64,000 bases of DNA from Orychophragmus violaceus (taxonomy: Eukaryota > Streptophyta > Magnoliopsida > Brassicales > Brassicaceae). Positions 48,191-63,193 of the stretch are shown here, piece by piece. The notes beneath the pieces were generated by a model, which worked only from the letters and a program-made list of their open reading frames with translations, did not search any database and was not told the origin of the DNA. The DNA lies in the NCBI GenBank assembly GCA_030180135.1, contig CM058230.1, positions 107,623,503 through 107,687,502 on the forward strand. The letters are read 5' to 3'. Every line of letters starts with the position of its first letter. The first letter of the stretch is position 1. The position numbers and the translations under genes were made by a program.

Positions 48191-50164
48191 CATGGCCCGG
48201 GAAGAATCGGGTCGAGTTTTTTCGAAAGTACCACGACCAAAACCCCTCATATGGACAGTAAGGAGGTGTGGTGGAGGAAACAGGTGAAAAAAAAATGACG
48301 GGATATGATAAACTGATCGTGGACTGATCCTATGCACCGTGGGACAGTCGCGGTGCATGAAAAACCAAGTGTTCATGGCCCGGGAAGAATCGGGTCGAGT
48401 TTTTTCGAAAGTACCACGACCAAAACCCCTCATATGGACAGTAAGGAGGTGTGGTGGAGGAAACGGGTGAAAAAAAAATGACGGTATATGATAAACTGAT
48501 CGTGGACTGATCCTATGCACCGTGGGACAGTCGCGGTGCATGAAAAACCAAGTGTTCATGGCCCGGGAAGAATCGGGTCGAGTTTTTTCGAAAGTACCAC
48601 GACCAAAACCCCTCATATGGACAGTAAGGAGGTGTGGTGGAGGAAACATGTGAAAAAATGACGGTATATGATAAACTGATCGTGGACTGATCCTATGCAC
48701 CGTGGGACAGTCGCGGTGCATGAAAAACCAAGTGTTCATGTCCCGAGAAGGATCAGGTCGAGTTTTTTCGAAAGTACCACGACCAAAACCCCTCATATAG
48801 ACTGTAAGGAGGTGTGGTGGAGGAAACAGGTGAAAACAAAATGACGGTATATGATAAACTGATCGTGGAATGATCCTATGCACCGTGGGACAGTTGCGGT
48901 GCATGAAAAACCAAGTGTTCATGTCCCGAGAAGGATCGGGTCGAGTTTTTTCGAAAGTACCACGACCAAAACCCCTCATATAGACAGTAAGGAGGTGTGG
49001 TGGAGGAAACAGGTGAAAAAAAAATGACGGTATATGATAAACTGATCGTGGACTGATCCTATGCACCGTGGGACAGTCGCGGTGCATGAAAAACCAAGTG
49101 TTCATGGCCCGGGAAGAATTGGGTCGAGTTTTTTCGAAAGTACCACGACCAAAACCCCTCATATGGACAGTAAGGAGGTGTGGTGGAGGAAACGGGTGAA
49201 AACAAAATGACGGTATATGATAAACTGATCGTGGACTGATCCTATGCACCGTGGGACAGTCGCGGTGCATGAAAAACCAAGTGTTCATGTCCCGAGAAGG
49301 ATCGGGTCGAGTTTTTTCGAAAGTACCACGACCAAAACCCCTCATATGGACAGTAAGGAGGTGTGGTGGAGGAAACGGGTGAAAAAAAAATGACGGTATA
49401 TGATAAACTGATCGTGGACTGATCCTATGCACCGTGGGACAGTCGCGGTGCATGAAAAACCAAGTGTTCATGGCCCGGGAAGAATCGGGTCGAGTTTTTT
49501 CGAAAGTAACACGACCAAAACCCCTCATATGGACGGTAAGGAGGTGTGGTGGAGGAAACAAGTGAAAAAAAAATGACGGGATAGGATAAACTGATCGTGG
49601 ACTGATCCTATGCACCGTGGGACAGTCGCGGTGCATGAAAAACCAAGTGTTCATGGCCCGGGAAGAATCGGGTCGAGTTTTTTCGAAAGTAACACGACCA
49701 AAACCCCTCATACGGACAGCAAGGAGGTGTGGTGGAGGAAACGGGTGAAAAAAAATGACGGTATATGATAAACTGATCGTGGACTGATCCTATGCACCGT
49801 GGGACATTCGCGGTGCATGAAAAACCTAGTGTTCATGGCCCGAGAAGAATCGGGTCGAGTTTTTTCGAAAGTACCACGACCAAAACCCCTCATATGGACA
49901 GTAAGGAGGTGTGGTGGAGGAAACGGGTGAAAAAAATGACGGTATATGATAAACTGATCGTGGACTGATCCTATGCACCGTGGGAGAGTCGCGGTGCATG
50001 AAAAACCAAGTGTTCATGGCCCGGGAAGAATCGGGTCGAGTTTTTTCGAAAGTACCACGACCAAAACCCCTCATATAGACAGTAAGGAGGTGTGGTGGAG
50101 GAAACAGGTGAAAAAAAATGACGGTATATGATAAATTGATCGTGGACTGATCCTATGATAAACT

Positions 50165-51590
50165 GATCGTGGACTGATCCTATGCACCGTGGGACAGTCG
50201 CGGTGCATGAAAAACCAAGTGTTCATGGTCCGGGAAGAATCGGGTCGAGTTTTTTCGAAAGTACCACGACCAAAACCCCTCATATGGACAGTAAGGAGGT
50301 GTGGTGGAGGAAACGGGTGAAAACAAAATGACGGTATATGATAAACTGATCGTGGACTGATCCTATGCACCGTGGGACAGTCGCGGTGCATGAATCTCGG
50401 GTCGAGTTTTTTCGAAAGTACCACGACCAAAACCCCTCATATAGACAGTAAGGAGGTGTGGTGGAGGAAACAAGTGAAAACAAAATGACGGGATATGATA
50501 AACTGATCGTGGACAGATCCTATGCACCGTGGGACAGTCGCGGTGCATGAAAAACCAAGTGTTCATGGCCCGGGAAGAATCGGTTCGAGTTTTTTCGAAA
50601 GTACCACGACCAAAACCCCTCATATGGACAGTAAAGAGGTGTGGTGGAGGAAACATGTGAAAAAATGACGGTATATGATAAACTGATCGTGGACTGATCC
50701 TATGCACCGTGGGATAGTCGCGGTGCATGAAAAACCACGTGTTCATGGCCCGGGAAGAATCGGTTCGAGTTTTTTCGAAAGTACCACGACCAAAACCCCT
50801 CATATGGACAGTAAGGAGGTGTGGTGGAGGAAACATGTGAAAAAATGACGGGATATGATAAACTGATCGTGGACTGATCCTATGCACCGTGGGACAGTCG
50901 CGGTGCATGAAAAACCAAGTGTTCATGGTCCGGGAAGAATCGGGTCGAGTTTTTTCGAAAGTACCACGACCAAAACCCCTCATATGGACAGTAAGGAGGT
51001 GTGGTGGAGGAAACGGGTGAAAACAAAATGACGGTATATGATAAACTGATCGTGGACTGATCCTATGCACCGTGGGACAGTCGCGGTGCATGAATCTCGG
51101 GTCGAGTTTTTTCGAAAGTACCACGACCAAAACCCCTCATATAGACAGTAAGGAGGTGTGGTGGAGGAAACAAGTGAAAACAAAATGACGGGATATGATA
51201 AACTGATCGTGGACAGATCCTATGCACCGTGGGACAGTCGCGGTGCATGAAAAACCAAGTGTTCATGGCCCGGGAAGAATCGGTTCGAGTTTTTTCGAAA
51301 GTACCACGACCAAAACCCCTCATATGGACAGTAAAGAGGTGTGGTGGAGGAAACATGTGAAAAAATGACGGTATATGATAAACTGATCGTGGACTGATCC
51401 TATGCACCGTGGGATAGTCGCGGTGCATGAAAAACCACGTGTTCATGGCCCGGGAAGAATCGGTTCGAGTTTTTTCGAAAGTACCACGACCAAAACCCCT
51501 CATATGGACAGTAAGGAGGTGTGGTGGAGGAAACATGTGAAAAAATGACGGGATATGATAAACTGATCGTGGACTGATCCTATGCACCGT
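50165..51590 (-). repeat. 700-bp tandem duplication (four monomers, one truncated)
   Basis: About 50,165-50,890 and 50,865-51,590 are the same at an offset of exactly 700 bp. That is about 34 bp less than four monomers, because each copy contains a monomer that lost the segment between GCATGAA and TCTCGGGTCGAG. Shared markers are GTGGACAGATCC, CAGTAAAGAGG, GGGATAGTCGCGG and ACCACGTGTTC. I see no differences between copies over most of the unit, so it is very recent or an assembly duplication. Confidence 0.88.
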
Positions 51591-53499
51591 GGGACAGTCG
51601 CGGTGCATGAAAAACCAAGTGTTCATGGCCCGGGAAGAATCGGGTCGAGTTTTTTCGAAAGTACCACGACCAAAACCCCTCATATGGACAGTAAGGAGGT
51701 GTGGTGGAGGAAACAGGTGAAAAAAAAATGACGGTATATGATAAACTGATCGTGGACTGATCCTATGCACCGTGGGACAGTCGCGGTGTATGAAAAACCA
51801 AGTGTTCATGTCCCGAGAAGGATCGGGTCGAGTTTTTTCGAAAGTACCACGACCAAAACCCCTCATATGAACAGTAAGGAGGTGTGGTAGAGGAAACGGG
51901 TGAAAAAAATGACGGTATATGATAAACTGATCGTGGACTGATCCTATGCACCGTGGGACAGTCGCGGTGCATGAAAAACCAAGTGTTCATGGCCCGGGAA
52001 GAATCGGGTCGAGTTTTTTCGAAAGTACCACGACCAAAACCCCTCATATGGACAGTAAGGAGGTGTGGTGGAGGAAACGGGTGAAAAAAAAATGACGGTA
52101 TATGATAAACTGATCGTGGACTGATCCTATGCACTGTGGGATAGTCGCGGTGCATGAAAAACCAAGTGTTCATGGCCCGGGAAGAATCGGGTCGAGTTTT
52201 TTCGAAAGTACCACGACCAAAACCCCTCATATGGACAGTAAGGAGGTGTGGTGGAGGAAACATGTGAAAAAAATGACGGTATATGATAAACCGATCGTGG
52301 ACTGATCCTATGCACCGTGGGACAGTCGCGGTGTATGAAAAACCAAGTGTTCATGTCCAGGGAAGGATCGGGTCGAGTTTTTTCGAAAGTACCACGACCA
52401 AAACCCCTCATATAGACAGTAAGGAGGTGTGGTGGAGGAAACAGGTGAAAAAAAAATGACGGTATATGATAAACCGATCGTGGACTGATCCTATGCACCG
52501 TGGGACAGTCGCGGTGCATGAAAAACTAAGTGTTCATGTCCCGGGAAGGATCGGGTCGAGTTTTTTCGAAAGTACCACGACCAAAACTCCTCATATAGAC
52601 AGTAAGGAGGTGTGGTGGAGGAAACGGGTGAAAAAAAATGACGGGATATGATAAACTGATCGTGGACTGATCCTATGCACCGTGGGAAAGTCGCGGTGCA
52701 TGAAAAACCAAGTGTTCATGGCCCGGGAAGAATCGGGTCGAGTTTTTTCGAAAGTACCACGACCAAAACCCCTCATATGGACAGTAAGGAGGTGTGGTGG
52801 AGGAAACGGGTGAAAAAAAAATGACGGTATATGATAAACTGATCGTGGACTGATCCTATGCACCGTGGGACAGTCGCGGTGCATGAAAAACCAAGTGTTC
52901 ATGTCTCGGGAAGGATCGGGTCGAGTTTTTTCGAAAGTACCACGACCAAAACCCCTCATATAGACAGTAAGGAGGTGTGGTGGAGGAAACAGGTGAAAAA
53001 AAAATGACGGGATATGATAAACTGATCGTGGACTGATCCTATGCACCGTGGGTTAGTCGCGGTGCATGAAAAACCAAGTGTTCATGGCCCGGGAAGAATC
53101 GGGTCGAGTTTTTTCAAAAGTACCACGACCAAAACCCCTCATATAGACAGTAAGGAGGTGTGGTGGAGGAAACGGGTGAGAAAAAATGACGGTATATGAT
53201 AAACTGATCGTGGACTGATCCTACGCACCGTGGGACAGTCGCGGTGCATGAAAAACCAAGTGTTCATGGCCCGGGAAGAATCGGGTCGAGTTTTTTCGAA
53301 AGTACCACGACCAAAACCCCTCATATAGACAGTAAGGAGGTGTGGTGGAGGAAATGGGTGAAAAAAAATGACGGTATATCATAAACTGATCGTGGACTGA
53401 TCCTATGCACCGTGGGACAGTCGCGGTGCATGAAAAACCAAGTGTTCATGTCCCGGGAAGTATCGGGTCGAGTTTTTTCGAAAGTACCACGACCAAAAC

Positions 53500-56400
53500 C
53501 CCTCATATGGACAGTAAGGAGGTGTGGTGGAGGAAACGGGTGAAAAAAAATGACGGTATATGATAAACTGATCGTGGACTGATCCTATGCACCGTGGGAC
53601 AGTCGCGGTGCATGAAAAACCAAGTGTTCATGGCTCGGGAAGTATCGGGTCGAGTTTTTTCGAAAGTACCACGACCAAAACCCCTCATATGGACAGTAAT
53701 GAGGTGTGGTGGAGGAAACATGTGAAAAAATGACGGTATATGATAAACTGATCGTGGACTGATCCTATGCACCGTGGGACAGTCGCGGTACATGAAAAAC
53801 CAAGTGGTCATGTCCCGAGAAGGATCGGGTCGAGTTTTTTCGAAAGTACCACGACCAAAACCCCTCATATAGACCGTAAGGAGGTGTATGCACCGTGGGA
53901 CAGTCGCGGTGCATGAAAAACCAAGTGTTCATGTCCCGAGAAGGATCGGGTCGAGTTTTTTCGAAAGTACCACGACCAAAACCCCTCATATAGACAGTAA
54001 GGAGGTGTGGTGGAGGAAACAGGTGAAAAAAAAAATGACGGGATATGATAAACTGATCGTGGACTGATCCTATGCACCGTGGGACAGTCGCGGTGCATGA
54101 AAAACCAAGTGTTCATGTCCCGAGAAGGATCGGGTCGAGTTTTTTCGAAAGTACCACGACCAAAACCCCTCATATAGACAGTAAGGAGGTGTGGTGGAGG
54201 AAACAGGTGAAAAAAAATGACGGTATATGATAAACCGATCGTGGAGTGATCCTATGCACCGTGGGAAAGTCGCGGTGCATGAAAAACCAAGTGTTCATGT
54301 CCCGGGAAGGATCGGGTCGAGTTTTTTCGAAAGTACCACGACCAAAACCCCTCATATAGACAGTAAGGAGGTGTGGTGGAGGAAACGGGTGAAAAAAAAA
54401 TGACGGGATATGATAAACTGATCGTGGACTGATCCTATGCACCGTGGGACAGTCGCGGTGCATGAAAAACCAAGTGTTCATGGCCCGGGAAGAATCGGGT
54501 CGAGTTTTTTCGAAAGTACCACGACCAAAACCCCTCATATGGACAGTAAGGAGGTGTGGTGGAGGAAACGGGTGAAAACAAAATGACGGTATATGATAAA
54601 CTGATCGTGGACTGATCCTATGCACCGTGGGACAGTCGCGGTTCATGAAAAACCAAGTGTTCATGGTCCGGGAAGAATCGGGTCGAGTTTTTTCGAAAGT
54701 ACCACGACCAAAACCCCTCATATGGACAGTAAGAAGGTGTGGTGGAGGAAACGGGTGAAAACAAAATGACGGTATATGATAAATTGATCGTGGACTGATC
54801 CTATGCACCGTGGGACAGTCGCGGTGTATGAAAAACCAAGTGTTCATGTCCCGAGAAGGATCGGGTCGAGTTTTTTCGAAAGTACCACGACCAAAACCCC
54901 TCATATAGACAGTAAGGAGGTGTGGTGGAGGAAACAAGTGAAAAAAAAATGACGGGATATGATAAACTGATCGTGGACTGATCCTACGCACCGTGGGACA
55001 GTCGCGGTGCATGAAAAACCAAGTGTTCATGGCCCGGGAAGAATCGGGTCGAGTTTTTTCGAAAGTACCACGACCAAAACCCCTCATATAGACAGTAAGG
55101 AGGTGTGGTGGAGGAAACGGGTGAAAAAAAAATGACGGTATATCATAAACTGATCGTGGACTGATCCTATGCACCGTGGGACAGTCGCGGTGCATGAAAA
55201 ACCAAGTGTTCATGTCCCGGGAAGTATCGGGTCGAGTTTTTTCGAAAGTACCACGACCAAAACCCCTCATATGGACAGTAAGGAGGTGTGGTGGAGGAAA
55301 CGGGTGAAAAAAATGACGGTATATGATAAACTGATCGTGGACTGATCCTATGCACCGTGGGACAGTCGCGGTGCATGAAAAACCAAGTGTTCATGGCTCG
55401 GGAAGTATCGGGTCGAGTTTTTTCGAAAGTACCACGACCAAAACCCCTCATATGGACAGTAAGGAGGTGTGGTGGAGGAAACATGTGAAAAAAAATGACG
55501 GTATATGATAAACTGATCGTGGACTGATCCTATGCACCGTGGGACAGTCGCGGTGCATGAAAAACCAAGTGGTCATGTCCCGAGAAGGATCGGGTCGAGT
55601 TTTTTCGAAAGTACCACGACCAATACCCCTCATATAGACAGTAAGGAGGTGTATGCACCGTGGGACAGTCGCGGTGCATGAAAAACCAAGTGTTCATGTC
55701 CCGAGAAGGATCAGGTCGAGTTTTTTCGAAAGTACCACGACCAAAACCCCTCATATAGACAGTAAGGAGGTGTGGTGGAGGAAACAGGTGGAAAAAAAAA
55801 TGACGGGATATGATAAACTGATCGTGGACTGATCCTATGCACCGTGGGACAGTCGCGGTGCATGAAAAACCAAGTGTTCATGTCCCGAGAAGGATCGGGT
55901 CGAGTTTTTTCGAAAGTACCACGACCAAAACCCCTCATATAGACAGTAAGGAGGTGTGGTGGAGGAAACAGGTGAAAAAAAATGACGGTATATGATAAAC
56001 CGATCGTGGACTGATCCTATGCACCGTGGGACAGTCGCGGTGCATGAAAAACCAAGTGTTCATGTCCCGGGAAGGATCGGGTCGAGTTTTTTCGAAAGTA
56101 CCACGACCAAAACCCCTCATATAGACAGTAAGGAGGTGTGGTGGAGGAAACGGGTGAAAAAAAAATGACGGGATATGATAAACTGATCGTGGACTGATCC
56201 TATGCACCGTGGGACAGTCGCGGTTCATGAAAAACCAAGTGTTCATGTCCCGAGAAGGATCGGGTTGAGTTTTTTCGAAAGTACCACGACCAAAACCCCT
56301 CATATGGACAGTAAGGAGGTGTGGTGGAGGAAACGGGTGAAAACAAAATGACGGTATATGATAAACTGATCGTGGACTGATCCTAAGCACCGTGGGACAG

Positions 56401-59400
56401 TCGCGGTGCATGAAAAACCAAGTGTTCATGTCCCGAGAAGGATCGGGTTGAGTTTTTTCGAAAGTACCACGACCAAAACCCCTCATATAGACAGTAAGGA
56501 GGTGTGGTGGAGGAAACGGGTGAAAAAAAAATGACGGTATATCATAAACTGATCGTGGACTGATCCTATGCACCGTGGGACAGTCGCGGTGCATGAAAAA
56601 CCAAGTGTTCATGGCCCGGGAAGAATCGGGTCGAGTTTTTCGAAAGTACCACGACTGAAACCCCTCATATGGACAGTAAGGAGGTGTGGTGGAGGAAACA
56701 TGTGAAAAAATGACAGTATATGATAAACTGATCGTGGACTAATCCTATGCACCGTGGGACATTCGCGGTGCATGAAAAACCAAGTGTTCATGGCCCGGGA
56801 AGAATCGGGTCGAGTTTTTTCGAAAGTACCACGACCAAAACCCCTAATATGGACAGTAAGGAGGTGTGGTGGAGGAAACGGGTGAAAACAAAATGACGGT
56901 ATATGATAAACTGATCGTGGACTGATCCTATGCACCGTGGGACAGTCGCGGTGCATGAAAAACCAAGTGTTCATGTCCCGAGAAGGATTGGGTCGAGTTT
57001 TTTCGAAAGTATCACGACCAAAACCCCTCATATAGACAGTAAGGAGGTGTGGTGGAGGAAACAAGTGAAAAAAAAATGACGGGATATGATAAACTGATCG
57101 TGGACTGATCCTATGAACCGTGGGACAGTCGCAGTGCATAAAAAACCAAGTGTTCATGTCCCGAGAAGGATCGGGTCGAGTTTTTTCGAAAGTACCACGA
57201 CCAAAATCCCTCATATAGACAGTAAGGAGGTGTGGTGGAGGAAACGGGTGAAAAAAAATGACGGTATATGATAAACTGATCGTGGACTGATCCTATGCAC
57301 CGTGGGACAGTCGCGGTGCATGAAAAACCAAGTGTTCATGGCTCGGGAAGTATCGGGTCGAGTTTTTTCGAAAGTACCACGACCAAAACCCCTCATATGG
57401 ACAGTAAGGAGGTGTGGTGGAGGAAACATGTGAAAAAAATGACGGTATATGATAAACTGATCGTGGACTGATCCTATGCACCGTGGGACAGTCGCGGTGC
57501 ATGAAAAACCAAGTGGTCATGTCCCGAGAAGGATCGGGTCGAGTTTTTTCGAAAGTACCACGACCAATACCCCTCATATAGACAGTAAGGAGGTGTATGC
57601 ACCGTGGGACAGTCGCGGTGCATGAAAAACCATGTGTTCATGTCCCGAGAAGGATCAGGTCGAGTTTTTTCGAAAGTACCACGACCAAAACCCCTCATAT
57701 AGACAGTAAGGAGGTGTGGTGGAGGAAACAGGTGGAAAAAAAATGACGGGATATGATAAACTGATCGTGGACTGATCCTATGCACCGTGGGACAGTCGCG
57801 GTGCATGAAAAACCAAGTGTTCATGTCCCGAGAAGGATCGGGTCGAGTTTTTTCGAAAGTACCACGACCAAAACCCCTCATATAGACAGTAAGGAGGTGT
57901 GGTGGAGGAAACAGGTGAAAAAAAATGACGGTATATGATAAACCGATCGTGGACTGATCCTATGCACCGTGGGACAGTCGCAGTGCATGAAAAACCAAGT
58001 GTTCATGTCCCGGGAAGGATCGGGTCGAGTTTTTTCGAAAGTACCACGACCAAAACCCCTCATATAGACAGTAAGGAGGTGTGGTGGAGGAAACGGGTGA
58101 AAAAAAAATGACGGGATATGATAAACTGATCGTGGACTGATCCTATGCACCGTGGGACAGTCGCGGTTCATGAAAAACCAAGTGTTCATGGCCCGGGAAG
58201 AATCGGGTCGAGTTTTTTCGAAAGTACCACGACCAAAACCCCTCATATGGACAGTAAGGAGGTGTGGTGGAGGAAACGGGTGAAAACAAAATGACGGTAT
58301 ATGATAAACTGATCGTGGACTGATCCTATGCACCGTGGGACAGTCTCGGTGCATGAAAAACCAAGTGTTCATGGTCCGGGAAGAATCGGGTCGAGTTTTT
58401 TCGAAAGTACCACGACCAAAACCCCTCATATGGACAGTAAGGAGGTGTGGTGGAGGAAACGGGTGAAAACAAAATGACGGTATATGATAAACTGATCGTG
58501 GACTGATCCTAAGCACCGTGGGACAGTCGCGGTGCATGAAAAACCAAGTGTTCATGTCCCGAGAAGGATCGGGTCGAGTTTTTTCGAAAGTACCACGACC
58601 AAAACCCCTCATATGGACAGTAAGGAGGTGTGGTGGAGGAAACGGGTGAAAACAAAATGACGGTATATGATAAACTGATCGTAGACTGATCCTATGCACC
58701 GTGGGACAGTCGCGGTGCATGAAAAACCAAGTGTTCATGTCCCGGGAAGGATCGGGTCGAGTTTTTTCGAAACTACCACGACCAAAACCCCTCATATAGA
58801 CAGTAAGGAGGTGTGGTGGAGGAAACATGTGAAAAAAATGACGGTATATGATAAACCGATCGTGGACTGATCCTATGCACCGTGGGACAGTCGCGGTGTA
58901 TGAAAAACCAAGTGTTCATGTCCCGGGAAGGATCGGGTCGAGTTTTTTCGAAAGTACCACGACCAAAACCCCTCATATAGACAGTAAGGAGGTGTGGTGG
59001 AGGAAACGGGTGGAAAAAAAATGACGGGATATGATAAACTGATCGTGGACTGATCCTATGCACCGTGGGACAGTCGCGGTGCATGAAAAACCAAGTGTTC
59101 ATGGCCCGGGAAGTATCGGGTCGAGTTTTTTCGAAAGTACCACGACCAAAACCCCTCATATGGACAGTAAGGAGGTGTGGTGGAGGAAACGGGTGAAAAC
59201 AAAATGACGGTATATGATAAACTGATCGTGGACTGATCCTATGCACCGTGGGACAGTCGCGGTGCATGAAAAACCAAGTGTTCATGTCCCGAGAAGGATC
59301 GGGTCGAGTTTTTTCGAAAGTATCACGACCAAAACCCCTCATATAGACAGTAAGGAGGTGTGGTGGAGGAAACAAGTGAAAAAAAAAATGACGGGATATG

Positions 59401-60420
59401 ATAAACTGATCGTGGACTGATCCTATGAACCGTGGGACAGTCGCGGTGCATAAAAAACCAAGTGTTCATGTCCCGAGAAGGATCGGGTCGAGTTTTTTCG
59501 AAAGTACCACGACCAAAACCCCTCATATAGACAGTAAGGAGGTGTGGTGGAGGAAACGGGTGAAAAAAAAATGACGGTATATCATAAACTGATCGTGGAC
59601 TGATCCTATGCACCGTGGGACAGTCGCGGTGCATGAAAAACCAAGTGTTCATGGCCCGGGAAGAATCGGGTCGAGTTTTTTCGAAAGTACCACGACCGAA
59701 ACCCCTCATATGGACAGTAAAGAGGTGTGGTGGAGGAAACATGTGAAAAAAATGACAGTATATGATAAACTGATCGTGGACTAATCCTATGCACCGTGGG
59801 ACATTCGCGGTGCATGAAAAACCAAGTGTTCATGGCCCGGGAAGAATCGGGTCGAGTTTTTTCGAAAGTACCACTACCAAAACCCCTCATATGGACAGTA
59901 AGGAGGTGTGGTGGAGGAAACGGGTGAAAAAAAAATGACGGTATATGATAAACTGATCGTGGACTGATCCTATGCACCGTGGGACAGTCGCGGTGCATGA
60001 AAAACCAAGTGGTCATGTCCCGAGAAGGATCGGGTCGAGTTTTTTCGAAAGTACCACGACAAAAACCCCTCATATAGACAGTAAGGAGGTGTATGCACCG
60101 TGGGACAGTCGCGGTGCATGAAAAACCAAGTGTTCATGTCCCGAGAAGGATCGGGTCGAGTTTTTTCGAAAGTACCACGACCAAAACCCCTCATATAGAC
60201 AGTAAGGAGGTGTGGTGGAGGAAACAGGTGAAAAAAAAATGACGGGATATGATAAACTGATCGTGGACTGATCCTATGCACCGTGGGACAGTCGCGGTGC
60301 ATGAAAAACCAAGTGTTCATGTCCCGAGAAGGATCGGGTCGAGTTATTTCGAAACTACCACGACCAAAACCCCTCATATAGACAGTAAGGAGGTGTGGTG
60401 GAGGAAACATGTGAAAAAAA
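53500..60420 (-). repeat. Higher-order block family marked by a 62-bp-deleted monomer
   Basis: The junction GTAAGGAGGTGTATGCACCG, where about 62 bp of monomer are missing, occurs at 53,886, 55,651, 57,595 and 60,091, spaced 1,765, 1,944 and 2,496 bp (about 10, 11 and 14 monomers). It is preceded each time by AACCAAGTGGTCATG and accompanied by GAAGTATCGGG and GATAAACCGATCG variants. The conserved order shows that one multi-monomer unit was copied several times with internal gains and losses. Confidence 0.85.
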
Positions 60421-63193
60421 TGACGGTATATGATAAACCGATCGTGGACTGATCCTATGCACCGTGGGACAGTCGCGGTGTATGAAAAACCAAGTGTTCA
60501 TGTCCCGGGAAGGATCGGGTCGAGTTTTTTCGAAAGTACCACGACCAAAACCCCACATATAGACAGTAAGGAGGTGTGGTGGAGGAAACGGGTGAAAAAA
60601 AAATGACGGGATATGATAAACTGATCGTGGACTGATCCTATGCACCGTGGGACAGTCGCGGTGCATGAAAAACCAAGTGTTCATGGCCCGGGAAGAATCG
60701 GGTCGAGTTTTTTCGAAAGTACCACGACCAAAACCCCTCATATGGACAGTAAGGAGGTGTGGTGGAGGAAACGGGTGAAAAAAAAATGACGGTATATGAT
60801 AAACTGATCGTGGACTGATCCTATGCACCGTGGGACAGTCGCGGTGCATGAAAAACCAAGTGTTCATGGCCCGGGAAGAATCGGGTCGAGTTTTTTCGAA
60901 AGTAACACGACCAAAACCCCTCATATGGACAGTAAGGAGGTGTGGTGGAGGAAACAAGTGAAAAAAAAATGACGGTATATGATAAACTGATCGTGGACTG
61001 ATCCTATGCACCGTGGGACAGTCGCGGTGCATGAAAAACCAAGTGTTCATGGCCCGGGACGAATCGGGTCGATTTTTTTCGAAAGTACCACGACCAAAAT
61101 CCCTCATATAGACAGTAAGGAGGTGTGGTGGAGGAGACGGGTGAAAAAAAAATGACGGGATAGGATAAACTGATCGTGGACTGATCCTATGCACCGTGGG
61201 ACAGTCGCGGTGCATGAAAAACCAAGTGTTCATGTCCCGGGAAGGATCGGGTCGAGTTTTTTCGAAAGTACCACGACCAAAACCCCTCATATGGACAGTA
61301 AGGAGGTGTGGTGGAGGAAACGGGTGAAAACAAAATGACGGTATATGATAAACTGATCGTGGACTGATCCTATGCACCGTGGGACAGTCGCGGTGCATGA
61401 AAAACCAAGTGTTCATGGTCCGGGAAGAATCGGGTCGAGTTTTTTCGAAAGTACCACGACCAAAACCCCTCATATGGACAGTAAGGAGGTGTGGTGGAGG
61501 AAATGGGTGAAAACAAAATGACGGTATATGATAAACTGATCGTGGACTGATCCTATGCACCGTGGGACAGTTGCGGTGCATGAAAAACCAAGTGTTCATG
61601 TCCCGAGAAGGATCGGGTCGAGTTTTTTCGAAAGTACCACGACCAAAACCCCTCATATAGACAGTAAGGAGGTGTGGTGGAGGAAACAAGTGAAAAAAAA
61701 ATGACGGGATATGATAAACTGATCGTGGACTGATCCTATGCACCGTGGGACAGTCGCGGTGCATGAAAAACCAAGTGTTCATGGCCCGGGAAGAATCGGT
61801 TCGAGTTTTTTCGAAAGTACCACGACCAAAACCCCTCATATGGACAGTAAGGAGGTGTGGTGGAGGAAACATGTGAAAAAATGACGGTATATGATAAACT
61901 GATCGTGGACTGATCCTATGCACCGTGGGATAGTCGCGGTGCATGAAAAACCACGTGTTCATGGCCCGGGAAGAATCGGTTCGAGTTTTTTCGAAAGTAC
62001 CACGACCAAAACCCCTCATATGGACAGTAAGGAGGTGTGGTGGAGGAAATGGGTGAAAACAAAATGACGGTATATGATAAACTGATCGTGGACTGATCCT
62101 ATGCACCGTGGGACATTCGCGGTGCATGAAAAACCAAGTGTTCATGTCCCGAGAAGGATCGGGTTGAGTTTTTTCGAAAGTACCACGACCAAAACCCCTC
62201 ATATAGACAGTAAGGAGGTGTGGTGGAGGAAACAAGTTAAAAAAAAATGACGGGATATGATAAACTGATCGTGGACTGATCCTATGCACCGTGGGACAGT
62301 CGCGGTGCATGAAAAACCAAGTGTTCATTGCCCGGGAAGAATCGGTTCGAGTTTTTTCGAAAGTACCACGACCAAAACCCCTCATATGGACAGTAAGGAG
62401 GTGTGGTGGAGGAAACATGTGAAAAAATGATGGTATATGATAAACTGATCGTGGACTGATCCTATGCACCGTGGGACAGTCGCGGTGCATGAAAAACCAC
62501 GTGTTCATGGCCCGGGAAGAATCGGTTCGAGTTTTTTCGAAAGTACCACGACCAAAACCCCTCATATGGATAGTAAGGAGGTGTGGTGGAGGAAACATGT
62601 GAAAAAATGACGGGATATGATAAACTGATCGTGGACTGATCCTATGCACCGTGGGACAGTCGCGGTGCATGAAAAACCAAGTGTTCATGGCCCGGGAAGA
62701 ATCGGGTCGAGTTTTTTCGAAAGTACCACGACCGAAACCCCTCATATGGACAGTAAGGAGGTGTGGTGGAGGAAACATGTGAAAAAATGACAGTATATGA
62801 TAAACTGATCGTGGACTAATCCTATGCACCGTGGGACATTCGCGGTGCATGAAAAACCAAGTGTTCATGGCCCGGGAAGAATCGGGTCGAGTTTTTTCGA
62901 AAGTACCACGACCAAAACCCCTCATATGGACAGTAAGGAGGTGTGGTGGAGGAAATGGGTGAAAAAAAAATGACGGTATATGATAAACTGATCGTGGACT
63001 GATCCTATGCAAGTCGCGGTGCATGAAAAACCAAGTGTTCATGTCCCGAGAAGGATCGGGTCGAGTTTTTCGAAAGTACCACGACCAAAACCCCTCATAT
63101 AGACAGTAAGGAGGTGTGGTGGAGGAAACATGTGAAAAAAAATGACGGTATATGATAAACCGATCGTGGACTGATCCTATGCACCGTGGGACA

